A DNA stretch of 64,000 nucleotides from Leishmania mexicana MHOM/GT/2001/U1103 (lineage: Eukaryota > Euglenozoa > Kinetoplastea > Trypanosomatida > Trypanosomatidae), in the NCBI RefSeq assembly GCF_000234665.1, contig NC_018309.1, positions 300,418 through 364,417 on the forward strand, written 5' to 3'. The notes under the pieces were generated by a model. That model ran no database searches, was not told the DNA's origin, and was given only the letters and a program-made list of their open reading frames with translations. The translations under genes and the position numbers were made by a program. Positions 41,501 to 49,656 of the stretch are shown piece by piece; the stretch's first letter is position 1, and every line of letters begins with the position of its first letter.

Positions 41501-41750
41501 GGAAACGGCACGTGACGAGGTCGAGGTGTCCTCTGCAACGGAGAGCAGTCTTCATGACAAGGACTTCATCAGTGCCGTGCTCATCCCGCCCTTCTCCAAG
41601 ATCGACACCGTGTTCTCTGCCAGAAACCCGTCAGAAACTGTCTTTCAGCATCAAGACCCCCCCCTCACCGGCCGGCGTCCCCTCAAGTATCCAGCCTCCC
41701 TCCATGAAGGCTTTCTGCAGGGCATCAAACGCCTCCTCTCACTGCAGTAG
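38526..41750 (+). CDS. Large membrane protein with GP46-like Cys/Trp cap and degenerate LRRs
   Basis: 1074 aa from the ATG at 38526, eight bases after a good splice acceptor. A basic segment leads into one hydrophobic stretch at about 66-88 (YLLLLLLMFLYYFQCTLCG), probably a signal anchor, so most of the protein would be lumenal or extracellular. Residues 395-409 (VWVGQDHCSWPGVSC) match the LRR cap of the upstream neighbour (VWSGNDICKYEGISC) in spacing and key residues. A Cys cluster follows (about 439-455). Degenerate LRR units appear near 679-700 (LNLANMGLRGYLPGFY) and 906-941 (LLSLDVSANPLLTHVFPRTW). No GPI signal is seen at the C-terminus. It looks like an enlarged, divergent relative of the GP46 type, broken by Ser/Ala/Gly-rich inserts. 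No function can be given. Confidence 0.75.
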   Translation: MTLRGGGGSGPAASSLSPMGLPLHVASPSPTAAAAASTSLMSSSNALELMRTYHMYVRMHKTRCRYLLLLLLMFLYYFQCTLCGPYDLLMSGAAGGSSLAGVGAGDPSKDGGLRLGLAAPDAGTAGDGGRLAGSSEGRRHRYARPPLITRALSGIGATVGRMDLWEVQWWPPSNRTPDAADAHYEQGLHVATPSAASLSLARSEPPWSVDTQRGLVAAIARSATRLSGLLFGQDPPPYELALSAFFRTRQATSGRSCNPGQAGAIDNDVRKELIHYSAFARDFKLRVPLLLYYNRMPVYAMMQHLRLMRVRNCQLLDYMSRAHASRHRPEKATGDVADNPDLHARQLSFELARLSLVLYLQRLHLRALRHADAMRLETFHFLRHLSSTIPVLRSVWVGQDHCSWPGVSCVVVRVPLNSLIDSEHPAVQAFVEDIFSVCRGPQCRQRRCAAPSCSAYTRHLTRRLFTSAAPAYWLKWDRTDDTAAMDEMIWEKTPTSSRGAAGVNAMAAAQPPSPSAASTGSDGDAGRSGSRKAATASSAGARSSHGTPARSKRSVWTEQMFAYEHPHLVLTEPTLLVDIDVQNIIKEIVEPILPSAPCNSGGGECVSSSPSLSATLLGPLSDFATPEYAEDVERPLTGDLFGMQRRLLRTIAEAAPRGLQYGKQRNGSSTVTIPYTFVKLNLANMGLRGYLPGFYDIASAYDDQRDTAAAHGKRETTNTGSGGASGTQSGLADACEAANLPSATPAATRQRGSKSAPKVSVLTPRSDLYWGRRSRMRMLEARNLSSASLATAAARRSLSSVAAIRSELQWVLRRLEKIGQRNHHEDLAAYFSEVASLARFQSERWSPYRWPEAMITATSNVSQSATRRLYTILENSAFSPSFADPVQSIDHSVNVFGELNPRLIGLLSLDVSANPLLTHVFPRTWLSIPHLQSVRTTGTSILAPPLRLRSRLYSHAAYCPASSVRFDSGMKADTEEAMGERPRRDTEVGAPTETARDEVEVSSATESSLHDKDFISAVLIPPFSKIDTVFSARNPSETVFQHQDPPLTGRRPLKYPASLHEGFLQGIKRLLSLQ

Positions 41751-42355
41751 CTACTCAGCTCCCTCCCCCAACCCATTCATCCCACCCCACGCTACTATGA
41801 GTAAAGGCCCGCCTCGTACGCAGAGAAGCACCCGTGACACAGACGTGCGTGGATGAGCGTCAGCATCTGCGTGCGTGCGTTCTTTTCTGTTTCCGGTCGA
41901 ACCGTTCAACATGGCGTCCCAATCCCACCACCACCACCACCACCACCAGCAGCAGCAGCACTCCCCTCCCTCGCAGGGGACTGCCCACGTGGGCAAGCTG
42001 TGCTCCCTTCCACCCTCCAGCGCTGATGCACAGCTGTCCCCTTCCCTCTTGCCGTCCTGCGCCACATCCCTCCTCGGTATGCGGCATCTTTTATCCACGC
42101 CACTCGTGACGCAGCCAACCCACACATCCATCACATCACGTCCATCCTCTCTCCGCTCTCTCTCCTCCTCCCCCCTCCCTCCCCCATCGTCAAGGCCTGA
42201 CCTCGCTGCCGCCCATCTCTCGAGTGCACATCATCTGACCCACCAACCACCACCCTCCACACGTACGCACCCACACCCACACCCACCCACACACACACAC
42301 ACGGCTGCACCAAAACACACCATCCGTGCCGCTGCGTGCGTTCCAATCAAGGAGG
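41751..42355 (+). other. Intergenic: upstream of coiled-coil protein gene
   Basis: No gene seen. CAC/CAG trinucleotide runs at 41927-41960, a strong pyrimidine tract at 42150-42186 with AG at 42193-42194, and (CA)n at 42289-42302. The acceptor at 42194 gives a 161-base 5' UTR without an ATG before the start at 42356. Confidence 0.55.
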
Positions 42356-45300
42356 ATGCTGCTGTCCTCCCCCTCGGCGACAGCGCCGAACGCCAGTGGC
42401 GGCGGCAGTCGTGGTGCAGCCGCTGGCAACGAGGTTGTCCCACCAACCCCGGAGGTATCAACAGCGCTTTCCACTGCGCACGCGCAGCTCGTGCTTCTGG
42501 AATACGCGATCCGGGCCGCTGCCGCCAGCGCTCTCCCTAGTGACGCCTCCGCCCAGTCCCATCGAAAAACATCCGAAGGGACGCGCACACTGAACGCAAC
42601 CGTGGGCTCGCAAAACACTTCGCTTCCCGGGCCTGTACCGGCTGAGTCCAGCTCTCTAACAGGCATCATGGCAGCGACGCGGCTCTCCAGTGTGACGGCA
42701 ACAGCGCCGTCAGGTGCCAGCGAGCGGCTCAGCGCGCTGCACGACAACCTGCGGCGTGTTCGGCGCCTCATGCAGCAGTACGAGGAGGCCTCGCAGCGCG
42801 TCATCAAGGTACACCTGCTTCCCTCCCCCGAGACGGGCGGGGAGACTCTCGGGTCAGTGACCACGCCAACTGCGCATGCCGGTAAAAGGGTGAAGGAGGT
42901 GAGCCCGCAGCAGGTGAGTGTCTCGGTCGCCAGCAACGGCAAGCCAGCCGCAGACCAGCAGGCCATCCCCCAGTCCCTGCACCAGCGCCGAGCGCTTGCC
43001 AGCGACGCCGTCTTCACGCGCTTCTGCGGGTTGCGCGTCACTCCTGATCAGCTGCTCCTGCCACTTCAGCCACCAGCGAACGCGGCCACCTCACCTACGC
43101 TGCGAGGCATTGACGAGGACGCTGAGGAGAGAAAGAGCGGGAGCGGGGGTAGCTTGGTGAGCAACTACTCCGAGCCCGTGAAGAGGCGTGGTAGCAACAA
43201 CAAGACCCGCAGCGGCCAGACGGCAGGTACCCCGAATGCGAAAACCCAGCACAACTCGACTGCAACCAGCCCCAAGCACTCTCCCTCGTTTCGCACGGCG
43301 CAGCAACGGAAGCACATGAGCGCCGAGGCCGTACTGGAGGAATACGCGAAGCTCTTCTATCGCCCCTCCGCCACAGCGGTATCGCCGCCGGCGACGCCGC
43401 GCTCGACGGCCATCGAGGTGCTGTCGTCGCAGTCACCGGTCGTGGCGGCGGCGGCACCAGCACATAACACCAAAGCGGGGAACCTGTCCTCAGCAGCACC
43501 GGCTGATGACGGTGAAGTGGTGCGACAGCTACAGGAGATGCAGCAGCAGTTTGCGGCCCTGCAGCGGTGTCACCTGTTCGCCTACGAGGCACACCTGAAG
43601 CCTGCGCATGCGGCTGCTGATACCCAGGGCAATGGCACTGACGTCCGCACCATCAAAAGAGGAATGGCCGCTCTTGGGGCAGCGACGAGCGGCGCGCAAG
43701 TCAACAATGTCAGATGGCAGCACATACCTGTCGCCGTTCAGCACATGCAGGACAGCCTCACCGCGCTGCAGACCCGTTTTACGCGTGACTCGCACTACGC
43801 CAGCTGCGGCGGACAACCAATCGTCCTCGTGCATCAGCTGCAAGCCTGGACGCAGCCGCTGGTCCAGAATTTGAACGAGCTCCTCTCGAACCTCACCGTG
43901 GAGGAGACGGACGAGAAGACGCGCGAGAAGCTGCGGCGCATGAAATTTGACGCGGAGGAGCTGCAGCAGGCGCAGGCGCAGGCAATCTCGAACGGCGATA
44001 TGCAGCGCTCCGAGGAGCTCTATTACGAGCAGACGTCGCTGGCTGAGGCGATGGCAGGGCCGTACGACGAGTTGGAGGCGATAATGCGGAAGTACGGAGA
44101 GGTGTGCGTCGACGCGCCGCTGACGCGCGTGCTGGACCAGCGCGATCTGCTTACGACGCGGCTGACGCGCGTGATCGAGGAGTACACGAGCAAACTCTCG
44201 GAGGTCACCCTTGATGCGGAGCGGGTGAAGGAGAAGCGGCGGGCCGTGGCGCAGGCGCGTCATCGACAGCGCAACAACATGTCGACGTACAACCACACAT
44301 GGAAGAAGGCGTGGCAGACGAACAGCGACCAGCATATGGCGTGCTACCGCGCGATGGAGCAACTGGAGAAGCAGCTGAACGACCTGCGGCAGACACAACG
44401 CTTTCTCGTAGATGACTGGATCAGCCACATCACCCAGGAGCGCCAGAGGGAGGAGGACGCGGCATCCTTTGCGTGCTTCGCAGATGCCAGGGCAGCCGCC
44501 CTCGCTGAGACGCAGCGCAACCTACAGGCAGTTGTCGAAGGCGTGCGCCAGTACAGTGGGGCTGTGCAGTTTAGCTGCCGTCACGTCGAGGCCTTCGTCC
44601 GCGAGGTGCTGCAAAATCATCTTAGTCAGCTGCAGGTGGCGCTTCGCAAGGACCGACTGGAGCAGTTTCGCGCCCTCTACCTCACGCTCGGCGACCTGCG
44701 CTTCAAGAAGGCGCGCAACGCCGAGGAGATGGAGAAGAAGATTGAGCACTACACACTGCAGCAGGAGGTTGCCATGGACGCGCTTAACCCGAAGGCGAAG
44801 GAGTTCAGCAAAGCCAAGCAGCGCTACGAGGCCGCGAAGGCCGAGGCGCAGAAGCAGATTGACCAGCTCGACCAACGCAGTCGACTGCAGCTTGAACGCT
44901 TCCGGCCGACAGAGCAGCTGCTTCGCGAAGCTGGGGTGGACTTTGTCTCCCCCGAGGAGGAGCTCGCCAGGCGCATGCAGGAACGCTCTCAGAAGCTGCT
45001 CGAGTACCAGCAACTGATAGAGGACGGCATCGGCGTGCGGTCGACGACGACCACCTCGACCGCCCCCTCATGCTCCCCTCCGACGCTCACCACCGCGGCC
45101 ACCGTGGCTACTTCAGAGGCAACGGCCTCCTCTGCTCGGGCCGAAAGTGCGAAGGGCCTCCCCGGCACGAGTGCGCCACCGCCGCCTCGACTGCAAGCTG
45201 TCGGATCCCTGCACACCTACCCACGGGCGCCGACCGCGGAGGAAGCGGCCAACCCCACCGCTACCGCTTCCGGGGCCCTTTCTGGGAAAAACAGCCGTCA

Positions 45301-45580
45301 GCTGCCTCCACTTCGCAAATTGAGCCGCACCTACCCGCCATCGCAGCGCACGGATAACAGCGACGGCGACGAAGCGACCGCGACGACAACAGAGCCCCCG
45401 CCGCAAGGTCCGAATCCGACCTCTGTGGCTGCCGCCCCCACAGCTGCCTCCTTATCGAGCCTGCACGCGACGGAGGAGCGCATCATGCAGAGCATCTCAA
45501 AGATGGCGGTGCCCGATCGCAGCAGGACCCGTAACAGCAGCGTCGCTATTCCCAGTCGATGGAAGAGAAGCAAGCGATGA
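42356..45580 (+). CDS. Coiled-coil protein resembling paraflagellar rod proteins
   Basis: 1074 aa. The first 400 residues are Ser/Ala/Thr-rich linker with short helices. From about 505 to 892 the protein is nearly continuous charged coiled coil. Segments recall the trypanosomatid paraflagellar-rod (Flagellar_rod) domain: NTWKKAWQ-type motif near 649 (HTWKKAWQTNSDQHM), then EQLEKQLNDLRQTQRFLVDDW, then DALNPKAKEFSKAKQRYE near 808-825, then a FVSPEEELARRMQERSQKLLEYQ segment near 864-886. Paraflagellar-rod proteins build the lattice beside the axoneme and are unique to euglenozoans and relatives. The C-terminal 180 residues are Pro/Thr/Ala-rich, ending in a basic WKRSKR tail. Resemblance is by eye from remembered family features; a generic coiled-coil flagellar or cytoskeletal protein is the alternative. 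Confidence 0.55.
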   Translation: MLLSSPSATAPNASGGGSRGAAAGNEVVPPTPEVSTALSTAHAQLVLLEYAIRAAAASALPSDASAQSHRKTSEGTRTLNATVGSQNTSLPGPVPAESSSLTGIMAATRLSSVTATAPSGASERLSALHDNLRRVRRLMQQYEEASQRVIKVHLLPSPETGGETLGSVTTPTAHAGKRVKEVSPQQVSVSVASNGKPAADQQAIPQSLHQRRALASDAVFTRFCGLRVTPDQLLLPLQPPANAATSPTLRGIDEDAEERKSGSGGSLVSNYSEPVKRRGSNNKTRSGQTAGTPNAKTQHNSTATSPKHSPSFRTAQQRKHMSAEAVLEEYAKLFYRPSATAVSPPATPRSTAIEVLSSQSPVVAAAAPAHNTKAGNLSSAAPADDGEVVRQLQEMQQQFAALQRCHLFAYEAHLKPAHAAADTQGNGTDVRTIKRGMAALGAATSGAQVNNVRWQHIPVAVQHMQDSLTALQTRFTRDSHYASCGGQPIVLVHQLQAWTQPLVQNLNELLSNLTVEETDEKTREKLRRMKFDAEELQQAQAQAISNGDMQRSEELYYEQTSLAEAMAGPYDELEAIMRKYGEVCVDAPLTRVLDQRDLLTTRLTRVIEEYTSKLSEVTLDAERVKEKRRAVAQARHRQRNNMSTYNHTWKKAWQTNSDQHMACYRAMEQLEKQLNDLRQTQRFLVDDWISHITQERQREEDAASFACFADARAAALAETQRNLQAVVEGVRQYSGAVQFSCRHVEAFVREVLQNHLSQLQVALRKDRLEQFRALYLTLGDLRFKKARNAEEMEKKIEHYTLQQEVAMDALNPKAKEFSKAKQRYEAAKAEAQKQIDQLDQRSRLQLERFRPTEQLLREAGVDFVSPEEELARRMQERSQKLLEYQQLIEDGIGVRSTTTTSTAPSCSPPTLTTAATVATSEATASSARAESAKGLPGTSAPPPPRLQAVGSLHTYPRAPTAEEAANPTATASGALSGKNSRQLPPLRKLSRTYPPSQRTDNSDGDEATATTTEPPPQGPNPTSVAAAPTAASLSSLHATEERIMQSISKMAVPDRSRTRNSSVAIPSRWKRSKR

Positions 45581-47313
45581 TGTGAAACAATGAACAATGA
45601 CGGAAGCACGCAGTCCCTTTCATGTGTGTATGTGTGTGTGTGTCCACACACATGAGTGAAGGCACAACGCAAGGGCCACCAGATGCATCCACCCATCCTC
45701 CGATGTATCCATTACCCCCCCCGCCTCCCCACCCACATCTATATATATATATATATTCTATCACCTCTCTCCTCATCCCTCCCCCATCCGTCATGTTCGT
45801 ACGTTGTGTCGATGACGACGTCAACGCGTGTCTCTCTGCGTGTGTGTGTGTGTGTCCTGGAAAATGAGGGCAACAGACACCGAACGGAAAAACGTATTCG
45901 TGAGACAGGGCGTGGGTGTGAAGGGTCACGGCGGTGCGCGGCGGCAGCGCCGTCTTGCACATTGCATGCATGTCTATATATATATATGTACATAAAACAC
46001 ATGTATCTCTCCTTGGTCAGCTAAACCCCCCCTCCTCCCCCCTCTCACACCTACTTGGGCCCCTTCAACACACACACACACATATACGTGTGTGTGTGTG
46101 TGTGTGTGCCTGGGTGTGGGTGCGTGACAGCGACTCGTTAAACACCCACCCCAATCCCCCTCCTCGCTTCTCCTGATGTTCGCAAGACGCAGACACGTCA
46201 ACCTCCACCCCACCTCACCCCGTCATCTTTCCCATCTACACCTGGCTTTGCGTGACAGCATGTACAACCATATATATCTCATGGATGGATAAAGGGGGAG
46301 GCGGGGGAGAGAGAGGGGGGTGGGGTAGGGAAGGTTTCATGGGCAGGGTTAGATGGTGAATACGGGAGGCAACAACACGAGAGCGAGAGTCCACCATCGA
46401 GAGCAGTCATGCATGACGCGCACGGCAAGGGGAAGACTGAGCGGTGCATGTCCATGATGGCCTGTTGCATGTAGGCAGCGCTGAATGACTGGAACGTTAT
46501 TCGCCTCACTCCAGCACACACACACACGCACACGTCTTTGCGTCCCGCGCCGTCCACGCATGCGTCCCACGCCCCACCCGCTCTCTCTCTCTCTGGTGCT
46601 CTCCCTCACGTGCCAGTTGTTGCCCATTCTTGTCTGGGGAGCGATCGCGTTGGATGTGCGTCATGGCATTCAACCCTCAGCCCTTCCACACACACACACA
46701 CACACAGACACGCACGCATGTATATACTATACGTACAAACAGATGTAGACGCATGTATTCGTGTGTACGCGTGCCCGCCGATAGTAGGGAGGCGCTGTGT
46801 GCGCTTGATGGACAGGGGAGGGGGGAAGGCAAGACGGATACGGACACACAGACAGCGCAGAATGGATGGGGGAAGATGGATGACTCCGATCATCCCGTGT
46901 GCGTCGTCATGTGCACGGAACCTCTTCCCCTCCCTCCCTCCCCCTCTGCACTGGGGGCCGTACACACATGGCCATGACCCTCCCCCCCCCTTCATGTGGC
47001 CCCTGTTCTCCTCTCTCGCACTTTCTCCCCTTCCCCCAACCCCACCAATGGCTTCCCTGCGTGCACCGCCATCCATGGCGCTGACGAAACACATCCGAAG
47101 AAGGTGTGACAACATTGTCGCTGCAGCTGTACGACGTCCACGAACAAGAGAAGCCATTAGTCAGTAGGTGGAGGCCCGGACCGACAGCCGAACGGAGAGA
47201 GAGACCCGCACACACATACACACACACACACGCGCTCTCTCTCTCGCAAGACGCTCCATCCCCGTGTGTCTTTGGACTCCTTCTGCCCCCACCCCCACCC
47301 CTGTTCTCGCCGC
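45581..47313 (+). other. Intergenic: upstream of UBE2J-like gene
   Basis: No gene seen in 1.7 kb. It has TG/CA tracts (45627-45654), a TA tract (45738-45756), a CA-TG hairpin (46067-46108), G runs near 46291-46330, (CA)n (46688-46707) and C runs (46980-46990). A CT tract (47235-47245) with AG at 47249-47250 is the probable acceptor for the next gene, leaving a 64-base 5' UTR. Confidence 0.55.
46067..46108. repeat. (CA)n-(TG)n near-palindrome
   Basis: A (CA)n run at 46067-46081 is followed by ATATAC and a (TG)n run at 46087-46108, so the two halves are reverse complements and can fold into a hairpin. Confidence 0.75.
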
Positions 47314-48705
47314 ATGTCGTACGCGTCTTCCTCCATCAAGCGACTCAGCAACGAGTACCGCTCCCTGCAGAAGCCTGAGAACCGAGTCCGCGAGTACTAC
47401 GTCGCGCCACTGGAGGACAACATTTTCGAATGGCACTTCACGCTGCGTGGCCCCGGTGGGGACGACAACTCGCTTCCGTACAAGGACGGCATCTACCACG
47501 GCGCCCTCATCTTCTCCCGCTCCTACCCGCTGGAGCCGCCAGACATTATCTTCTTTACCCGCAGTGGTCGCTTCGCCGTGCGTGAGAAGATCTGCTCGAC
47601 GATCAGCAGCTACCACAAGGAGCTGTGGCAGCCGACGTACGACATCGCGCTGACATTGACGGCGCTGCGGCATTTCATGGCCCAGGAGGACGAGTTCGGC
47701 GTTGGCGCCTTCCCAAAAAACATGATCGCACTCGAAACAAAGGAGGCGTGGGCCAAAGAAACGTGGTCGTTCACGTGCACCACGTGCGGGATGGCGACGA
47801 AGGACGTGTGGGAGACGGAGATGAAGATGTACCCGGAAATCTCGCCAGAGAAGGAGGCCCAGGTGCCGAAGCTGCCGCCGCCACCACCACCACCACTCGC
47901 AGCCGCAGCCCCAGCCAGCGCCACGGCGAACCCCGAGGACCCAAAACCAAAGCAAGACGCCCCTGATACCCCGCCGTCGTCGCCCGCCTCTCCCCCATCC
48001 ACCTCCCCCTCTTCCACGCTGTTGCCGTCACCCGCTGCCGCGGATGCGAGTGAGACAGCTGCCAAACCCGCAGGCGCACCACAGAACCACCATGCGTCCA
48101 AGGACACGCAATCCTCACCGGCGTTGCCCCCTTCGGCACCAACCTCACCACCATCACCACCGCTAGGACCAACTACCACTCCCCGTCCTCCCGCTGCTGA
48201 CACGGTCACGCCGACGACAGTGCATGCGAGTGCCCTCCAGTCACCGACACCAGGCGTGCACGACGCACCGCACACGCCCAGTTCAGCGGCGCACGAGCAC
48301 ACAGCGAAGACCGGCGCCTCCATAGAGGAGGAGGGGGCAGTGAGCGAAGGTGCCGATCCCCTTGCCTGCTTCACCGACGTGAGTCCTGCTCGAGTTGTAC
48401 GAACGCCGGTGATGACTGCACCACCACCACCAGCACCAGCAGCAGCAGACGCGACGCCATTGGTGACAAGCGCTGTGACAGACAGCGTTGTTGCGGGTGA
48501 TGTGGCAGGGGCGTCAGCTTCTCCTCTTTCACCGACTGCTGCTGCCGTGGCGCCGCCGCAGTTCGCGCAGCGCGTCGTCGTTGGCGTGAACATCATGGAA
48601 GTCTCGATACCGCTACGCGTTCTTGATCGCGCCATCATCCTCAGCTTCCTCCTTGCTGCGCTGATCCTGCTGCGTCGTGGCCTCTGCGGTCTGCTGATGA
48701 GCTAG
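47314..48705 (+). CDS. Tail-anchored ubiquitin-conjugating enzyme E2, UBE2J/Ubc6 type
   Basis: 463 aa. The N-terminal UBC fold (about 8-135) has the non-canonical Ubc6 features: EWHFTLRGP, an YHGALIFSRSYPLEPPDIIFF strand, and the active-site segment KICSTISSYHKELWQP with catalytic Cys94, where the classic HPN-type context is replaced as in UBE2J1/J2. It lacks the insert of Cdc34-type enzymes. A CxxC pair follows at Cys155/Cys158 (SFTCTTCGM). A long Pro/Ala/Thr/Ser linker (about 185-430) leads to a single C-terminal hydrophobic segment (about 437-459, RAIILSFLLAALILL), a tail anchor for the ER membrane. Ubc6-type E2s ubiquitinate misfolded proteins in ER-associated degradation. The linker is longer than in yeast or human relatives. 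Confidence 0.9.
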   Translation: MSYASSSIKRLSNEYRSLQKPENRVREYYVAPLEDNIFEWHFTLRGPGGDDNSLPYKDGIYHGALIFSRSYPLEPPDIIFFTRSGRFAVREKICSTISSYHKELWQPTYDIALTLTALRHFMAQEDEFGVGAFPKNMIALETKEAWAKETWSFTCTTCGMATKDVWETEMKMYPEISPEKEAQVPKLPPPPPPPLAAAAPASATANPEDPKPKQDAPDTPPSSPASPPSTSPSSTLLPSPAAADASETAAKPAGAPQNHHASKDTQSSPALPPSAPTSPPSPPLGPTTTPRPPAADTVTPTTVHASALQSPTPGVHDAPHTPSSAAHEHTAKTGASIEEEGAVSEGADPLACFTDVSPARVVRTPVMTAPPPPAPAAADATPLVTSAVTDSVVAGDVAGASASPLSPTAAAVAPPQFAQRVVVGVNIMEVSIPLRVLDRAIILSFLLAALILLRRGLCGLLMS

Positions 48706-49656
48706 CATGGTGGAGTCGGTGTGTTGTGCGTGCGTGCGTGTGTGTGTGTGTGTGTGGAGGGGGGGAGTGGCGGTAGCGCCGCGACGTACTCGACTGTGAA
48801 CAACTGTTGCTGCAGCTGTTTAGTATTTTTCTTTGCTTGTGGAGGGCGCTGATCACGCTGTGCGCATCGAGTGTCACGGCCACCTCCGCGCTTTCGGACC
48901 CGCATCTCCCGCTCGTATCTCTCCATGGCGATGTGAGCCCCACTCGTGACGAGAGGGAGAGGGAGGGAAGCTCCGTTCTCCCTGTTTACCTGCACGTGTC
49001 CGCGTCTGCTTCCATGAGCGCTTCGCCCGCTTGGGCTTGCGTACTTTCACGGTTCATCCTTGGCCTCTCTCTCTCCCACCGTGCTTCCGTTGGGGAGTGT
49101 GCCTGGACGGGCCGCCCTCCCCAACTCCTCTCCATCCCCAGAGCCTACCCCGTACCCCAGCACCACACGTGTCACTGGAGCGGCGCGGGCACATACTGCT
49201 TGGTGAGGGAGGAAGGGAGAGGAAGGGGGCGGTGCGACGCCGCTCTCTAACAGTGGGGACTTTGGACACCAAAAGATGTGTGTGTGTGTCTGTGTGTGCG
49301 ATGGTGGCACACGAGAGTGCACGTCGCCATCCGGTAATAAAATGGGTTCACAGTCCCCATCCATAATCACCCCGCGTAACCCTTGCCTCCGCCTCCTGAG
49401 CACGCTTCCCCAGCATCCCCCCCCCCCGCGTCCCCATCGTCATCATCATCCCGCCACTCTCTCTACCCCCTCCCCTTTCCACACACGCACACACGCGCGC
49501 TTAGCGCCTCTCCTTGGCATCACCCTGTGAACGGTGCCTCGAGCTCAGCCGTCCTCAGTCCCCGACGCACTCATTAGTCATCGCCTCCCACCACCACCAC
49601 CACCACCCCCCCCAAAGAAAACCCACGCACAGGATCTGCACGCGGAGCTGGCGGCA
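48706..49656 (+). other. Intergenic: UBE2J-like gene to 1272-aa protein gene
   Basis: No gene seen. (TG)n at about 48734-48756, further TG at 49275-49298, a C run at 49418-49427 and CAC/CCA trinucleotide repeats at 49588-49609. The frame of the next gene is open back to 49534 but without an ATG. Confidence 0.55.
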
